Both the position numbers and the translations under genes were made by a program. This document shows positions 55,744-64,000 of a stretch of 64,000 bases of DNA, piece after piece (positions within the stretch are counted from its first letter, which is position 1; each line of letters starts with the position of its first letter). Source of the DNA: Zoroaster sp. YZ-2022 (Eukaryota; Echinodermata; Asteroidea; Forcipulatida; Zoroasteridae); NCBI GenBank assembly GCA_029582265.1, contig CM055816.1, positions 7,998,047 to 8,062,046 on the forward strand. Reading direction: 5' to 3'. A model generated the notes under the pieces. That model had not been told where the DNA came from. It made no database searches and saw only the letters and a list, made by a program, of their open reading frames with translations.

Positions 55744-56559
55744 AGATCAACTCATCATTTCCACGGAAGGCCAAGCCTCTTGAAGCCAGAAATTTGATCA
55801 CGCTCAAAACTCGAACCAGCACTTGACACCAGTATTTTCTTTCAGAATCTTCCTGCTCTTCAAGAGCCCTGTAAATACTCGCCTTCGCTGTCTTGCGAGA
55901 GATAAATTTCGTTAAACACCCTTGGTGCATTTGACTAGTTTCATGTCTCGCGAAGTCTCGAGCTGAATGCTTCCAGTCAACATATCCTGATGTTGCAAGC
56001 AAGGATGTTTCTTGTTTGGATGCAAAAAGCTTACACATAAAACAATAGACTCTCCCTGTTGATGGCGAATAGCACAACCAATCACGCCTAACTTTTTCTC
56101 CATTCACTTGCTCATGAAAGAACATGGATTTGCTACAACGCCTTTTGAAAGTGTCACCTGGCAAACATGTCTCTGACCTGGTAAAGTCATCATCAATATT
56201 TTGCACAATTCCAACTTGACAAAAGTAGTCTCGCATCCGATCAGTAACCTGTATCAAGCAGCCAACATCTGCAGGGAATTGCACAGTTTCATCTCTATCA
56301 GTAGGCCTAGTGTCATTGATTTCAGCGCTCTCAGTAACAGTGGGGCCAATGTCTAAAGGTTGTTCTGACGAAGTAGGCGCGAAACCGCTGTGATCTTGTT
56401 TACCCGTTGAAGTATCAGCAATGGCCACCAAACCAATAGATTCTCTTCTTGTTGCTCTGGGAAAGAAGTCACTTTTGAAGAGCTTGCAATGACTTTTTGC
56501 AGTTTCTTTTCCTCTTCCTTTTTCTCCTCCTTTTCCCATCCACTTTTGTGCTTCTTCAT
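55730..56559 (-). pseudogene. hAT transposase, N-terminal zf-TTF segment (frameshifted)
   Basis: The likely start is the ATG at 56559 (MKKHKSGWEKEEKKEEEKK), a typical basic N-terminus of ZMYM1-like hAT proteins. Within about 100-150 bp the frame shifts once, and the remainder is read from the 56539 frame. A TTF-type zinc-finger region follows: DWLCYSPSTGRVYCFMCKLF, then SGYVDWKHSARDFARHETSQ, MHQGC. With the break near 55740 there are two frameshifts in the coding region, so the copy as assembled is not functional. Confidence 0.75.
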
Positions 56560-57571
56560 CCTTTCAGTTCAGTTCTTACCTGCAATGACAACAAACAGTC
56601 GACTCACTGTGGTTGCATGCAAAAACCATTCACATGAGTTTCTTGACTCAAGATTGGGGCTTAGCTAATGCTTACGGTTAGGTTTCCATATTTTTCGGGA
56701 AGTTAAACATCAAACTAAACTTTACGGCTAGGCCCACCCTAGCCTATTTACAGCCTATTAAATAGGCTAGGCCTAGCCTATTAACTTTTCTAGGTCTATG
56801 TAAAATAATGGTTATTTCATTCATATTTAATTTCCTTTTTTGGGTTCTGATTTGAAGGTAAAATAATACAATTTCCAACCGACGGAGCCCTACACTATTT
56901 CATTAAGGAGGCACAGGCCCAACGCAATAGGCCTAACACAATATGCCTATCACAATAGGTCTAACGTCATAGGCCTAGGCCTAGGCCTAACGTTAGGCTC
57001 CATCCATTTGTAACTTCAACCGCCTTGCAATCAATAACTTGTCTATTTATTACAAAATATGACATAATTATATATTGATCAAAGTATAAAAAGAAACCTA
57101 GTTTATATATAATTCACTTACCTGAAGAAATATCCTTCGAATGTTGCGAAAAACAAATGTTGTGAGCATAGGCATACAATTGCAATGGGCTTTGACAAAC
57201 AGTGCCACATGTCACGCATGTCTCGACCGAGCTTGACCGCGCCGCACCGCGAGACGTCGAGTAGACTGATATGATATGCATATATAATGACGCACACATC
57301 GCACGCGTTGTTTAAAAAGAAGTAAAGGGTGCGCAAAACATAGATGCCAGTGCTGCCTGTGCAGTGTTTTTCATTGCTACTTCCGTTTCAAAACTTTCCT
57401 TTACAAAATTACAATCGCATTTGCAGGCCGCCCAGGCCATCAGTATTAGGCGTACTTTGTTTCACAAACAAAATGTGTATAACATAGACATAAAATATTT
57501 TTCCCATGTCGCTTGTGGGCCTATTTTTTCAGTTGGCCTGGGGCTGCAGCCCCCGCCTTAATCCGGCGGTG
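56560..57571 (-). other. hAT 5' region to the right TIR, no gene
   Basis: AT-rich non-coding sequence; 56760-57000 is rich in palindromic TAGGCCTA-type words. The right TIR lies at about 57541-57571. Confidence 0.55.
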
Positions 57572-57609
57572 CAAATCCTCCAAAATCCTTCTCCTGGTTT
57601 TGCCTGATT

Positions 57610-57860
57610 TTGATGGATTCTGTACTCCACAGTATAGCCCAGCGAATAGAGCATGTAGCCATGTGTGTACCAAATCCATCAAACTCCACCGGCTGCTTTT
57701 GTTGGATTCAGTACTCCACAGTATAGCCCAGCGAATAGAGCATGTAGCCATGTGTACCAAATCCATCAAACTCCACCGGCTGCTTTTGTTGGATTCAGTA
57801 CTCCACAGTATAGCCCAGCGAATAGAGCATTTAGCCATGTGTACCAAATCCATGAAACTT
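57610..57860 (+). repeat. 87-bp tandem repeat, about 3 units
   Basis: The units begin GGATTCAGTACTCCACAGTA and include CAGCGAATAGAGCATGTAGC and CATCAAACTCCACCGGCTGC. 87 bp is 29 codons, so the frames at 57513-57962 (+) and 57521-57853 (-) are repeat artefacts. It starts about 40 bp outside the hAT right end. Confidence 0.9.
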
Positions 57861-57963
57861 CAGGACTGTGTATACCCAAGCCATGGATACTTTGCATTTG
57901 CTACTGCACCTAACAATTCCTTCAAAGTTGGGGTAGCTTTTTACTGTATGTTGATGGATTAAT

Positions 57964-58275
57964 TTAACCCTCCTAAACATGGAGGCCACTCCGATCCACA
58001 AAATTTTGTTCTTTAGCAACCTTCAGTACATACATGTACAAGCCTGCTGTCCTTTCCAAGTAATCTTACAAAATCAACTGTGTGCCACCCAAGGCAAATG
58101 TTTGAACATATTAGTATGGCCTGCAATGTATCGATGGGAGACCACCTTACCCTGCAATCTCAGTGGTGTGACAGTGCACAGAAGGGTAACCATAGGAGGC
58201 CACTGGCAACAGCTAATGGCTTGGAGTAGCCTGAATGGGTTGTTTCAAAAATTGCACTGATTGTAGGAAGGTTAA
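57964..58275. mobile_element. Possible TTAA MITE related to family A
   Basis: TTAACCCTCCTAAAC at the left and GTAGGAAGGTTAA at the right resemble the family A ends (TTAACCCTCCTACTA). The interior was not matched to the other copies. Confidence 0.4.
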
Positions 58276-59133
58276 GGACAAAATCAAACGGATTGTTATC
58301 AAATTCATCAGTCTTTACACATCAGGGTACCCGCTGCTACATGTATATAGGAATCTAACTAGCCAATTGGGCAAGCCTTTTGAGATGTACACTTAGTGCC
58401 TACTTAAAAATACATTTTATAATTACAATATTGTACCTAAGACTTGTAGCTTTGCATGGTGTAAAGGATAAATAAGTACATACGTTTTGCGATGACACCA
58501 TGTAATAAATTCTATTTTGAGTAGGGCCCAAAAAGAAAATTCCAGTTTCTGGTCATCGGTCGGCTTCAAAATTGGTGTGGTGATGCGCTTTAATATTTTT
58601 GTTTTTTGCCAGTAGGGAAATATGTGATACATTGTATACACAGGGACCAAATTTCCCATATACAAAGTATGGTGGCTAAGAGAAGCCTCACAAATCAGGT
58701 AAATGTTCATACCCCTATGTGAAAAAAATTCATTTAAATCAGCATGGTAGAATTCCAATCGATCAAGCAGTTTTGGCTGCAATTCGACATAGTTTTATAG
58801 CAAAACAATTAAAAATAAAAAAAAATAAAAAATGCCGACGGGCGAGGAGACCAGAAACTTTAGATTTGTTTGGCCTAGTACACTATGTGGTTATGAAAAG
58901 AACCAGTTGGTTACAACTTGATGATTCGATCAGTATGCTCTGATTTCTCCTTACATCAATTAATGTTAAACCTTTCCAATGTTATACCTTCCCTGTAATG
59001 AAATTTCCTGCTGACAGAAAAATACAATACACTGCTGTCAGGATATTGGGATTTAGATATAGGAATTTGGCATTGTTATTATTAACAATTGCAGAATGAT
59101 TGACAAAAATCAAAAAATTTGTTTCTCTTTCAG
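58276..59133. other. No gene recognised; probable intron of the downstream gene
   Basis: AT-rich sequence ending in a polypyrimidine acceptor (tttgtttctctttcag) at 59118-59133. A minus-strand frame at 58423-58782 has no motif. Confidence 0.5.
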
Positions 59134-59360
59134 TGATACCCTCGGCTTTGAAAACTCCACCCAGTGCATCATCTGTCCCGTGGGTAACTTCTGTCCCCAC
59201 GGTAGTGCTACCAATCCAACCACCTCCCCTACCCCATGTGACCCAGGCACGTACAACCCAGATGAGGGGGCGGGGCATCAGTATAACTGTAGGCTTTGTG
59301 ATCAAGGACGGTCCTGCCCTCTGCCAGGATTACACAATAGTTCACACCCATGTGCAGAAG
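59134..59360 (+). CDS. GCC2/GCC3-type cysteine-rich repeat protein, exon A
   Basis: A 227-bp exon with acceptor gtttctctttcag and donor GAAG|GTATGT. It enters in phase 2 and leaves one base. The product reads GFENSTQCIICPVGNFCPHG, then CDPGTYNPDEGAGHQYNCRL, CDQGRSCP, HPCAEG. CPxGxFCPxG and CxPGTYNxxxG are the hallmark of GCC2/GCC3 (ephrin-receptor-like) repeats, which form disulphide-stabilised extracellular modules in large secreted or membrane proteins. Overall function is unknown. The gene continues to the right and beyond the window. Confidence 0.82.
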
Positions 59361-59546
59361 GTATGTAGGAAAACAATTTTATTTTTCTATTTCAAACTTG
59401 TGAAGCTATCAGGTGCTGGTATATATTGTTTAAGTTTTTTGTTACTTATTTTATAGTATTTTTTTAAATTTTCCTTCCAAACGGAATAGTGTTACTTTCA
59501 AATGAGAATTCAAAATGTTATTAAAGAAAGTTATAATGCAAAATAG
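59361..59546. other. Intron sequence, AT-rich
   Basis: Non-coding sequence between exon A and the 45-bp-TIR element; nothing else seen. Confidence 0.5.
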
Positions 59547-59891
59547 TAGTTATTGGCCTTACGTTTCCAACCTAGCAGGTTCTTTCTCAAAGGCAAAATG
59601 GACGATATACAAACATGAACAAATACATAAACACAAGAGTAAATAGAGAATTAGCTGTTGCAAACTGCTTACTAACCTAAAGGACCTGTAGTATAAATGC
59701 AAAATAGTAGTTATTGGCCTTGAATTTCTAACCTAGCAAGTTTGTTCTCGAATGCAAAACAGAACAGAATATAGACTACATGTTAATACATAAGCCCATG
59801 AGTAGGCAGAAATTAGTCAGGTATATGTTGTCTGTGTTTTGTCCCATTTGAGAAAGAACCTGCTAGGTTGGAAACGTAAGGCCAATAACTA
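59547..59891. mobile_element. MITE with 45-bp perfect inverted repeats
   Basis: The ends TAGTTATTGGCCTTACGTTT ... and their exact complement (59547-59591, 59847-59891) are identical over 45 bp, suggesting recent activity or gene conversion. A degenerate third copy of the end lies inside at about 59705-59755. No clear TSD. Superfamily not assigned. Confidence 0.85.
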
Positions 59892-60140
59892 CCGTAATTT
59901 CCTGCGTATAAGACGCGGCTTATCTGACTTTCAAAGGTACGAAAACGTCACTGCGTCTTATCTAACGGTGCGCCTTATCTGGTGTCGCTTGAGATCAAAG
60001 TGATGATTACCGCTTGTGTAACTTTCGTTGGACCTCAACCTAACAAAGCGGCCGTGTTTTCCAATGAAGGTCGTTAGCGCAAGATTTTCATGCATTCATT
60101 CACCGTAAATAATACTCACGAAAGACCTCACTCGTGTGTG
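59892..60140 (+). mobile_element. Probable DNA-transposon fragment (CGTATAAGACGC motif)
   Basis: CCGTAATTTCCTGCGTATAA and GACGCGGCTTATCTGACTTT, with an inverted echo GCGTCTTATCTAACGG, resemble widespread DNA-transposon ends bearing a TATAAGACGC motif. It abuts the start of the next coding segment. Confidence 0.45.
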
Positions 60141-60210
60141 ACGTACCAAAAGCAGAATTCTGAGGAATGCTCACCGTGTCCAGCGGGAAAGTACTGCAGC
60201 TGGTCTACAG
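60141..60210 (+). CDS. GCC2/GCC3-type protein, exon B (5' boundary unresolved)
   Basis: The frame TYQKQNSEECSPCPAGKYCS, then WST plus one base, ends at donor TACAG|GTAAGG. SPCPAGKYC is a clear GCC2/GCC3 motif. The outgoing phase (one base) fits exon C. No acceptor upstream has the phase required by exon A: the AG at 60124-60125 would need two bases left over, and exon A leaves one. The transposon-like sequence just upstream may have replaced the original splice site, or another exon is missing. Confidence 0.6.
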
Positions 60211-60819
60211 GTAAGGAAAACAAACAGACAGACAGACAATCAGACGGACAGAAGGATTGACGGATTAAAGGCCGGTTTATACTTCATTGCGAATGCCAAA
60301 ATGAAGCGATTTTTCTGTGACGTTGACAATGAAGTTGCACTATTTTACCATGTTGACGTCACGAAACTTGCTTCCCTTTCACATCCGTGTGAATTATGAA
60401 CAGGCCTTTACAGATAGACAGACAGAGAGAGATGGACATAAAGATATCAATCATCCTGACACATTCCTTTCAAAATAAACTTTGAACTTTATATTTCCAA
60501 AAACATTGTCATTAAGCACAGTTTAAAAATTAAAATTCAATATACTTTGTGTAAAGTTGCTTTTGATATCAAAAATCAATTGAAATCTTTCCATCTTAGG
60601 TGCTAAAATTTTAATTGAATTGGTAAAACTATTTCTCAACTGAATTTAATTATGTCTTTGCCTAATTGTTTGCCTAATTGTTTTACTTTAATAAAAACGA
60701 TACAGTAAAGAAAACATTGATTTACGTATGGTATCCTCTGTATGATAAAGGTCAATTTTGTTACCATTTACAGTACATGTATTTGTACACCACCGGAGGC
60801 ATGTTTTCAACAAAAATGA
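60211..60819. other. Intron with (ACAG)n microsatellite
   Basis: ACAGACAGACAGACAATCAG at 60218-60245 and again near 60413-60430; otherwise AT-rich and non-coding. Confidence 0.6.
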
Positions 60820-60896
60820 AAACGGGTATCCGGGTATCCGAAGTTTCCTGATTTCGGGTATCCGGTTCCGAAAATATCCGAAAACGCACAGCCCTA
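60820..60896 (+). mobile_element. Terminal fragment of the TATCCGG DNA transposon
   Basis: GGGTATCCGGGTATCCGAAG ... GGTATCCGGTTCCGAAAA and a terminal GCACAGCCCTA match the end of 1-186. Confidence 0.5.
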
Positions 60897-61224
60897 AAAG
60901 GTACCTTCCCTGGTAATCAGCAGATTATCAAATTATAATCTAAAACCCAACTTAGTGTAAATTTGTTCTGTCTGAAGAGCAATCTTAGATAAAAACAGGA
61001 ATTATTATGTCAATTTTATGAAAAGTTGCCATCTGTGATTTCTCAGGATTTTTCCTGATTTCAGAATTTTTTCACATATCTCCCTTTGCTTCAAAATTTT
61101 CTTGAAAGAAGAGAAGCAAGGAAAGAAAGAAGTCGCCTGTATTGTGTCCACATTCTAGTGTCTTGTTTGTGGGAATGCAAATCTATAACTCCCCAAAAAT
61201 TTAATATCCAGAAGGTTCAGGGGT

Positions 61225-62695
61225 TTTTGTCCTCTAGACCAAAGGGAGACCCAGGCCTGCTACCCACAGGAGGTTCAGGGGGGCTTTGTCCTCTAGACCA
61301 AAGGGAGATCCAGGCCCGCTACCCACAGGAGGTTCAGGGGGCTTTGTCCTCTAGACCAAAGGGAGACCCAGGCCAGCTACCCACAGGAGGTTCAGGGGGC
61401 TTTGTCCTCTAGACCAAAGGGAGACCCAGGCCTGCTACCCACAGGAGGTTCAGGGGCTGGTCCTCTAGACCAAAGGGAGATCCAGGCCCGCTACCCACAG
61501 GAGGTTCAGGGCTTTGTCCTCAGACCAAAGGGGTCCCAGGCCAGCTACCCACAGGAGGTTCAGGGGCTTGCCTCTCAGACCAAAGGAGACCCAGGCCAGC
61601 TACCCACAGGAGGTTCAGGGGCTTTGCCTCCCAAAGGGAGACCCAGGCCAGCTACCCACAGGAGGTTCAGGGGCTTTGCCTCTAGACCAAAGGGAGACCC
61701 AGGCCTGCTACCCACAGGAGGTTCAGGGGCTTTGCCCTCTAGACCAAAGGCAGACCCAGGCCAGCTACCCACAGGAGGTTCAGGGGCTTTGTCCTCTAGA
61801 CCAAGGAGACCCAGGCCTGCTACCCACAGGAGGTTCAGGGGCTTTGTCCTCTAGACCAAAGGGAGACCCAGGCCCCGCTACCCACAGGAGGTTCAGGGGC
61901 TTTTGTCCTCTAGACCAAAGGAGACCCAGGCCCGCTACCCACAGGAGGTTCAGGGGCTTTGTACTCTAGACCAAAGGGAGACCCAGGCCTGCTACCCACA
62001 GGAGGTTCAGGGGCTTTGTCCTCCAGACCAAAGGGAGACCCAGGCCTACCACCCACAGGAGGTTCAGTCGCTTTGTCCTCTAGACCAAAGGGAGACCCAG
62101 GCCTGCTACCCACAGGAGGTTCAGGGGCTTTGTCCTTCTAGACCAAAGGGAGACCCAGGCCTGCTACCCACAGGAGGTTCAGGGCTTTGCCCTCAGACCA
62201 AAGGAGACCCAGGCCTGCTACCCACAGGAGGTTCAGGGGCTTTGTCTCTAGACCAAAGGAGACCCAGGCCTGCTACCACAGGAGGTTCAGGGGCTTTGCC
62301 CTCTAGACCAAAGGGAGACCCAGGCCAGCTACACACAGGAGGATCAGGGGCTTTGCCTCTCTAGACCAAAGGAGACCCAGGCCTGCTACCCACAGGAGGT
62401 TCAGGGGCTTTGTCCTCTAGACCAAAGGAGACCCAGGCCTGCTACCCACAGGAGGTTCAGGGCTTTGCCTCTAGACCAAAGGGAGACCCAGGCCTGCTAC
62501 CCACAGGAGGTTCAGGGGCTTTGTCCTCTAGACCAAAAGGAGACCCAGGCCTGCTACCCACAGGAGGTTCAGGGGGCTTTGTCCTCTAGACCAAAGGGAG
62601 ACCCAGGCCTGCTACCCACAGGAGGTTCAGGGGGCTTTGTCCTCTAGACCAAAGGGAGACCCAGGCCTGCTACCCATTTTTCAGGATTGTTTTAC
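61225..62695 (+). repeat. 57-bp minisatellite, about 25 units
   Basis: The unit is GGTTCAGGGGCTTTGTCCTC, TAGACCAAAGGGAGACCCAG, GCCTGCTACCCACAGGA. Most variation is one-base indels in the G run and a T/C/A choice at GCC(T/C/A)GCTACC. 57 bp is 19 codons, so frames of 60-153 codons on both strands cycle through it; they are not genes. It lies in the intron between exons B and C. A single unit with the same right flank is at 408-510. Confidence 0.95.
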
Positions 62696-62847
62696 TTTTG
62701 TCAAATCACACCCCTGCATCTATGTCTAAAACTAAGAAATGCACAAAACATTAACATTTTTTTCTTTATGTTTTTCTCAAAAACATGAACACCTATTGTA
62801 ATGAAATTTTCACATTTTAGTTTCATGATATATTTCTTGAAAATTAA

Positions 62848-63061
62848 CCAGTTCGCGTCGGGAATAAACAAGTTTTTCTGGGCCCCTGTGCGGGTTCCTT
62901 TTTCCCACATAAACACGTTAATGGAAGCTTCCACAGCGTGTGGCCATGTCTACCGAGCATGCATACAAATATTCCGGCATTTCCTATGGCGTGTTTAGAC
63001 GCTCTCTGATCCGTGGTGCAAAAACAAATTGCGTGTATACACGGCCTCCGACGCGAACTGG
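62848..63061. mobile_element. TTAA MITE family C, short copy (piggyBac-like)
   Basis: Ends CCAGTTCGCGTCGG and CCGACGCGAACTGG are perfect 14-bp inverted repeats, flanked by TTAA at 62844-62847 and 63062-63065. The right-hand ~80 bp, inverted, match the start of the copy at 46562. Confidence 0.9.
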
Positions 63062-63557
63062 TTAAAGAGTTGAAATGCCACATAGGTATGTTGCACAATT
63101 GTACTTTCTCTTTAACAATAAGCTGTAACTTTCACAAGTTGGCTTTTTAATATTAATATCTTGATTCAAAGAGAGTAAGTCGTTGTCTGCCTGGAAGAAG
63201 GTCGTAAGGCTCTATGACCTTCTTCTGGGCACACAAAGTACAACTTTTTGTCCCAGCAGAAGGTCGTAAGCAATAAAATGGCTCCTTTGTTATAACTCCT
63301 TTGTTATAACTGTTATATATTTGTTGCTAGAATTACTCCCAAGACACGTTTTTCCATTCTCATGCAGAATTTAACTTTCCTACAGTGACAACCAAACTTT
63401 CACCCTCAGTTTTCTTGAAACACAATTTTGCACATTAATTACTTTTGCTGGCCAAACTTTCGTTACGCGTAGTCCTTCTTCCGGGCACACGACGAAGTAT
63501 ACTCGGAGAGTAAACCTACAAAGATTTGACTGTACTGTTATCTTATGTCATCCATAG
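63062..63557. other. Intron with a GAAGGTCGTAAG hairpin
   Basis: AGAAGGTCGTAAGGCTCTAT is followed by GACCTTCTTCT, a hairpin of about 9-10 bp at 63194-63224, and AGAAGGTCGTAAG recurs at 63259. Otherwise AT-rich. The exon C acceptor (tcatccatag) is at its end. Confidence 0.5.
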
Positions 63558-63722
63558 GAGAGAACGTGAACGGTCCACAACCCTGTAAGCCAGGCTACTA
63601 CTGCCCTCTACAGACACCGAGTCCTGACCGGTACCCATGCCCTGAAGGGACCTTCTCTCCCCTGTCTAACCTCACCAGACCAGAAGAATGCACTGACTGC
63701 ACAGCAACGTACTACTGTCTTG
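63558..63722 (+). CDS. GCC2/GCC3-type protein, exon C
   Basis: A 165-bp exon (55 codons, phase 1 at both sides) with donor TCTTG|GTATGA. The product reads ENVNGPQPCKPGYYCPLQTP, then CPEGTFSPLSNLTRPEECTD, CTATYYCLG: three half-repeats of the CxPGYYCP / CPEGTFSP / CTxYYC type. A symmetrical phase-1 exon is typical of shuffled extracellular modules. The gene continues past the right edge (no stop, no further exon by 64000). Confidence 0.85.
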
Positions 63723-64000
63723 GTATGATCATATTTCTGCTATTTTGATGGCAATTTCTGAAAAATTTCTTTTTTTATCAGAAGATTGCTATTTTACTTC
63801 AGGAAACGATAAAAAATACATTAAAATGACATGTTTCTCAAAATAATTGTGAGATTCGTGGCTTTACAGTAAAAATATACAAAATTTAATTTATTGTGGG
63901 CAACGTGTTAGCTATGATTTAGAAAATTGCTGGAAATTTCAAAACAGGGTGTCCAAATTTTTCACGTACAATATTTTCACATGTAAATGACAGATGAAAT

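Larger units (their letters stand above)
53354..57571 (-). mobile_element. hAT-superfamily DNA transposon, 4.2 kb
   Basis: Left CAAGGCCGGATTAAGC and right (as complement) CACCGCCGGATTAAGG are matching terminal inverted repeats of the CAGGGCCGGATTAAG type seen in ZMYM1-like hAT elements. Between them lies a minus-strand transposase with the expected domain order. The flanking 8-mers (GTACCCCT, CAAATCCT) match at only 4 of 8 positions, so the duplication is lost or the exact ends are shifted. Confidence 0.85.

Noticed and set aside
53346..57579. 8-bp target duplication around the hAT element
   Set aside because: GTACCCCT and CAAATCCT agree at only four of eight positions.
61086..62647. Pro/Gly-rich collagen-like protein (RPKGDPGLLPTGGSG repeats)
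   Set aside because: It looks attractive, but it is the 57-bp minisatellite read in phase; units with 1-bp indels break each frame repeatedly, and it sits in an intron.

Overview
The window is eukaryotic genomic DNA. Coding exons are short, separated by long AT-rich introns and bounded by consensus GT/AG splice sites, and roughly half of the sequence is transposons, SINEs and tandem repeats. The gene types (a UVRAG-like autophagy gene, an intron-containing RING/B-box/NHL-like TRIM gene, a cysteine-rich GCC2/GCC3-type repeat gene), the tRNA-derived SINEs and the abundant TACATGTA-rich minisatellites point to a marine invertebrate, probably a deuterostome (cephalochordate, hemichordate or echinoderm). 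Species cannot be settled from the sequence alone.

Layout. 1-5.2 kb: four consecutive exons (572-663, 1868-1973, 4253-4379, 5103-5187, + strand) of a UVRAG-like coiled-coil protein. Its introns hold three copies of one TTAA-flanked MITE, four tRNA-derived SINEs, a nested Tc1/mariner-type MITE and a giant ATT/GTC trinucleotide run. 6.1-13.6 kb: a 36-bp minisatellite split by a 6,495-bp CACTA-type element (6758-13252). The element has 64-bp perfect inverted repeats starting CACTA, a 3-bp ATA target duplication and subterminal CCGTGAA motifs. It carries about 3.5 kb of a ~510-bp two-part satellite and shows no recognisable transposase. 13639-14138 is a 500-N gap. 14.16-14.28 kb is an unassigned 39-codon exon. 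15.3-15.7 kb holds more SINEs.

17.9-32.7 kb is anomalous: stretched homopolymers, no credible genes, and an edge that repeats 16.6-16.8 kb with many indels. It looks like unpolished sequence stitched into the assembly. An inverted pair of CGCCGCGGCG palindrome arrays lies inside it. Clean sequence resumes with a decayed PIF/Harbinger transposase (32.8-33.4 kb), a second 500-N gap and 3.7 kb of an 85-bp minisatellite. 38-48 kb is intergenic or intronic DNA with several well-bounded MITEs. One, at 46558-47102, has a paralogous empty site 0.8 kb away.

48.3-50.9 kb (- strand): a complete two-exon TRIM gene, predicted 637 aa. 53.35-57.57 kb: a 4.2-kb hAT element with a ZMYM1-like transposase that has one intron and two frameshifts. 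59.1-63.7 kb (+ strand): three exon segments of a GCC2/GCC3-type extracellular repeat protein, running off the right edge, with a 57-bp minisatellite in an intron.

The host genes show no operon-like relationship; the common thread is repeated nesting of mobile elements in introns and in tandem arrays. Family assignments come from motif recognition, since no database search was possible.
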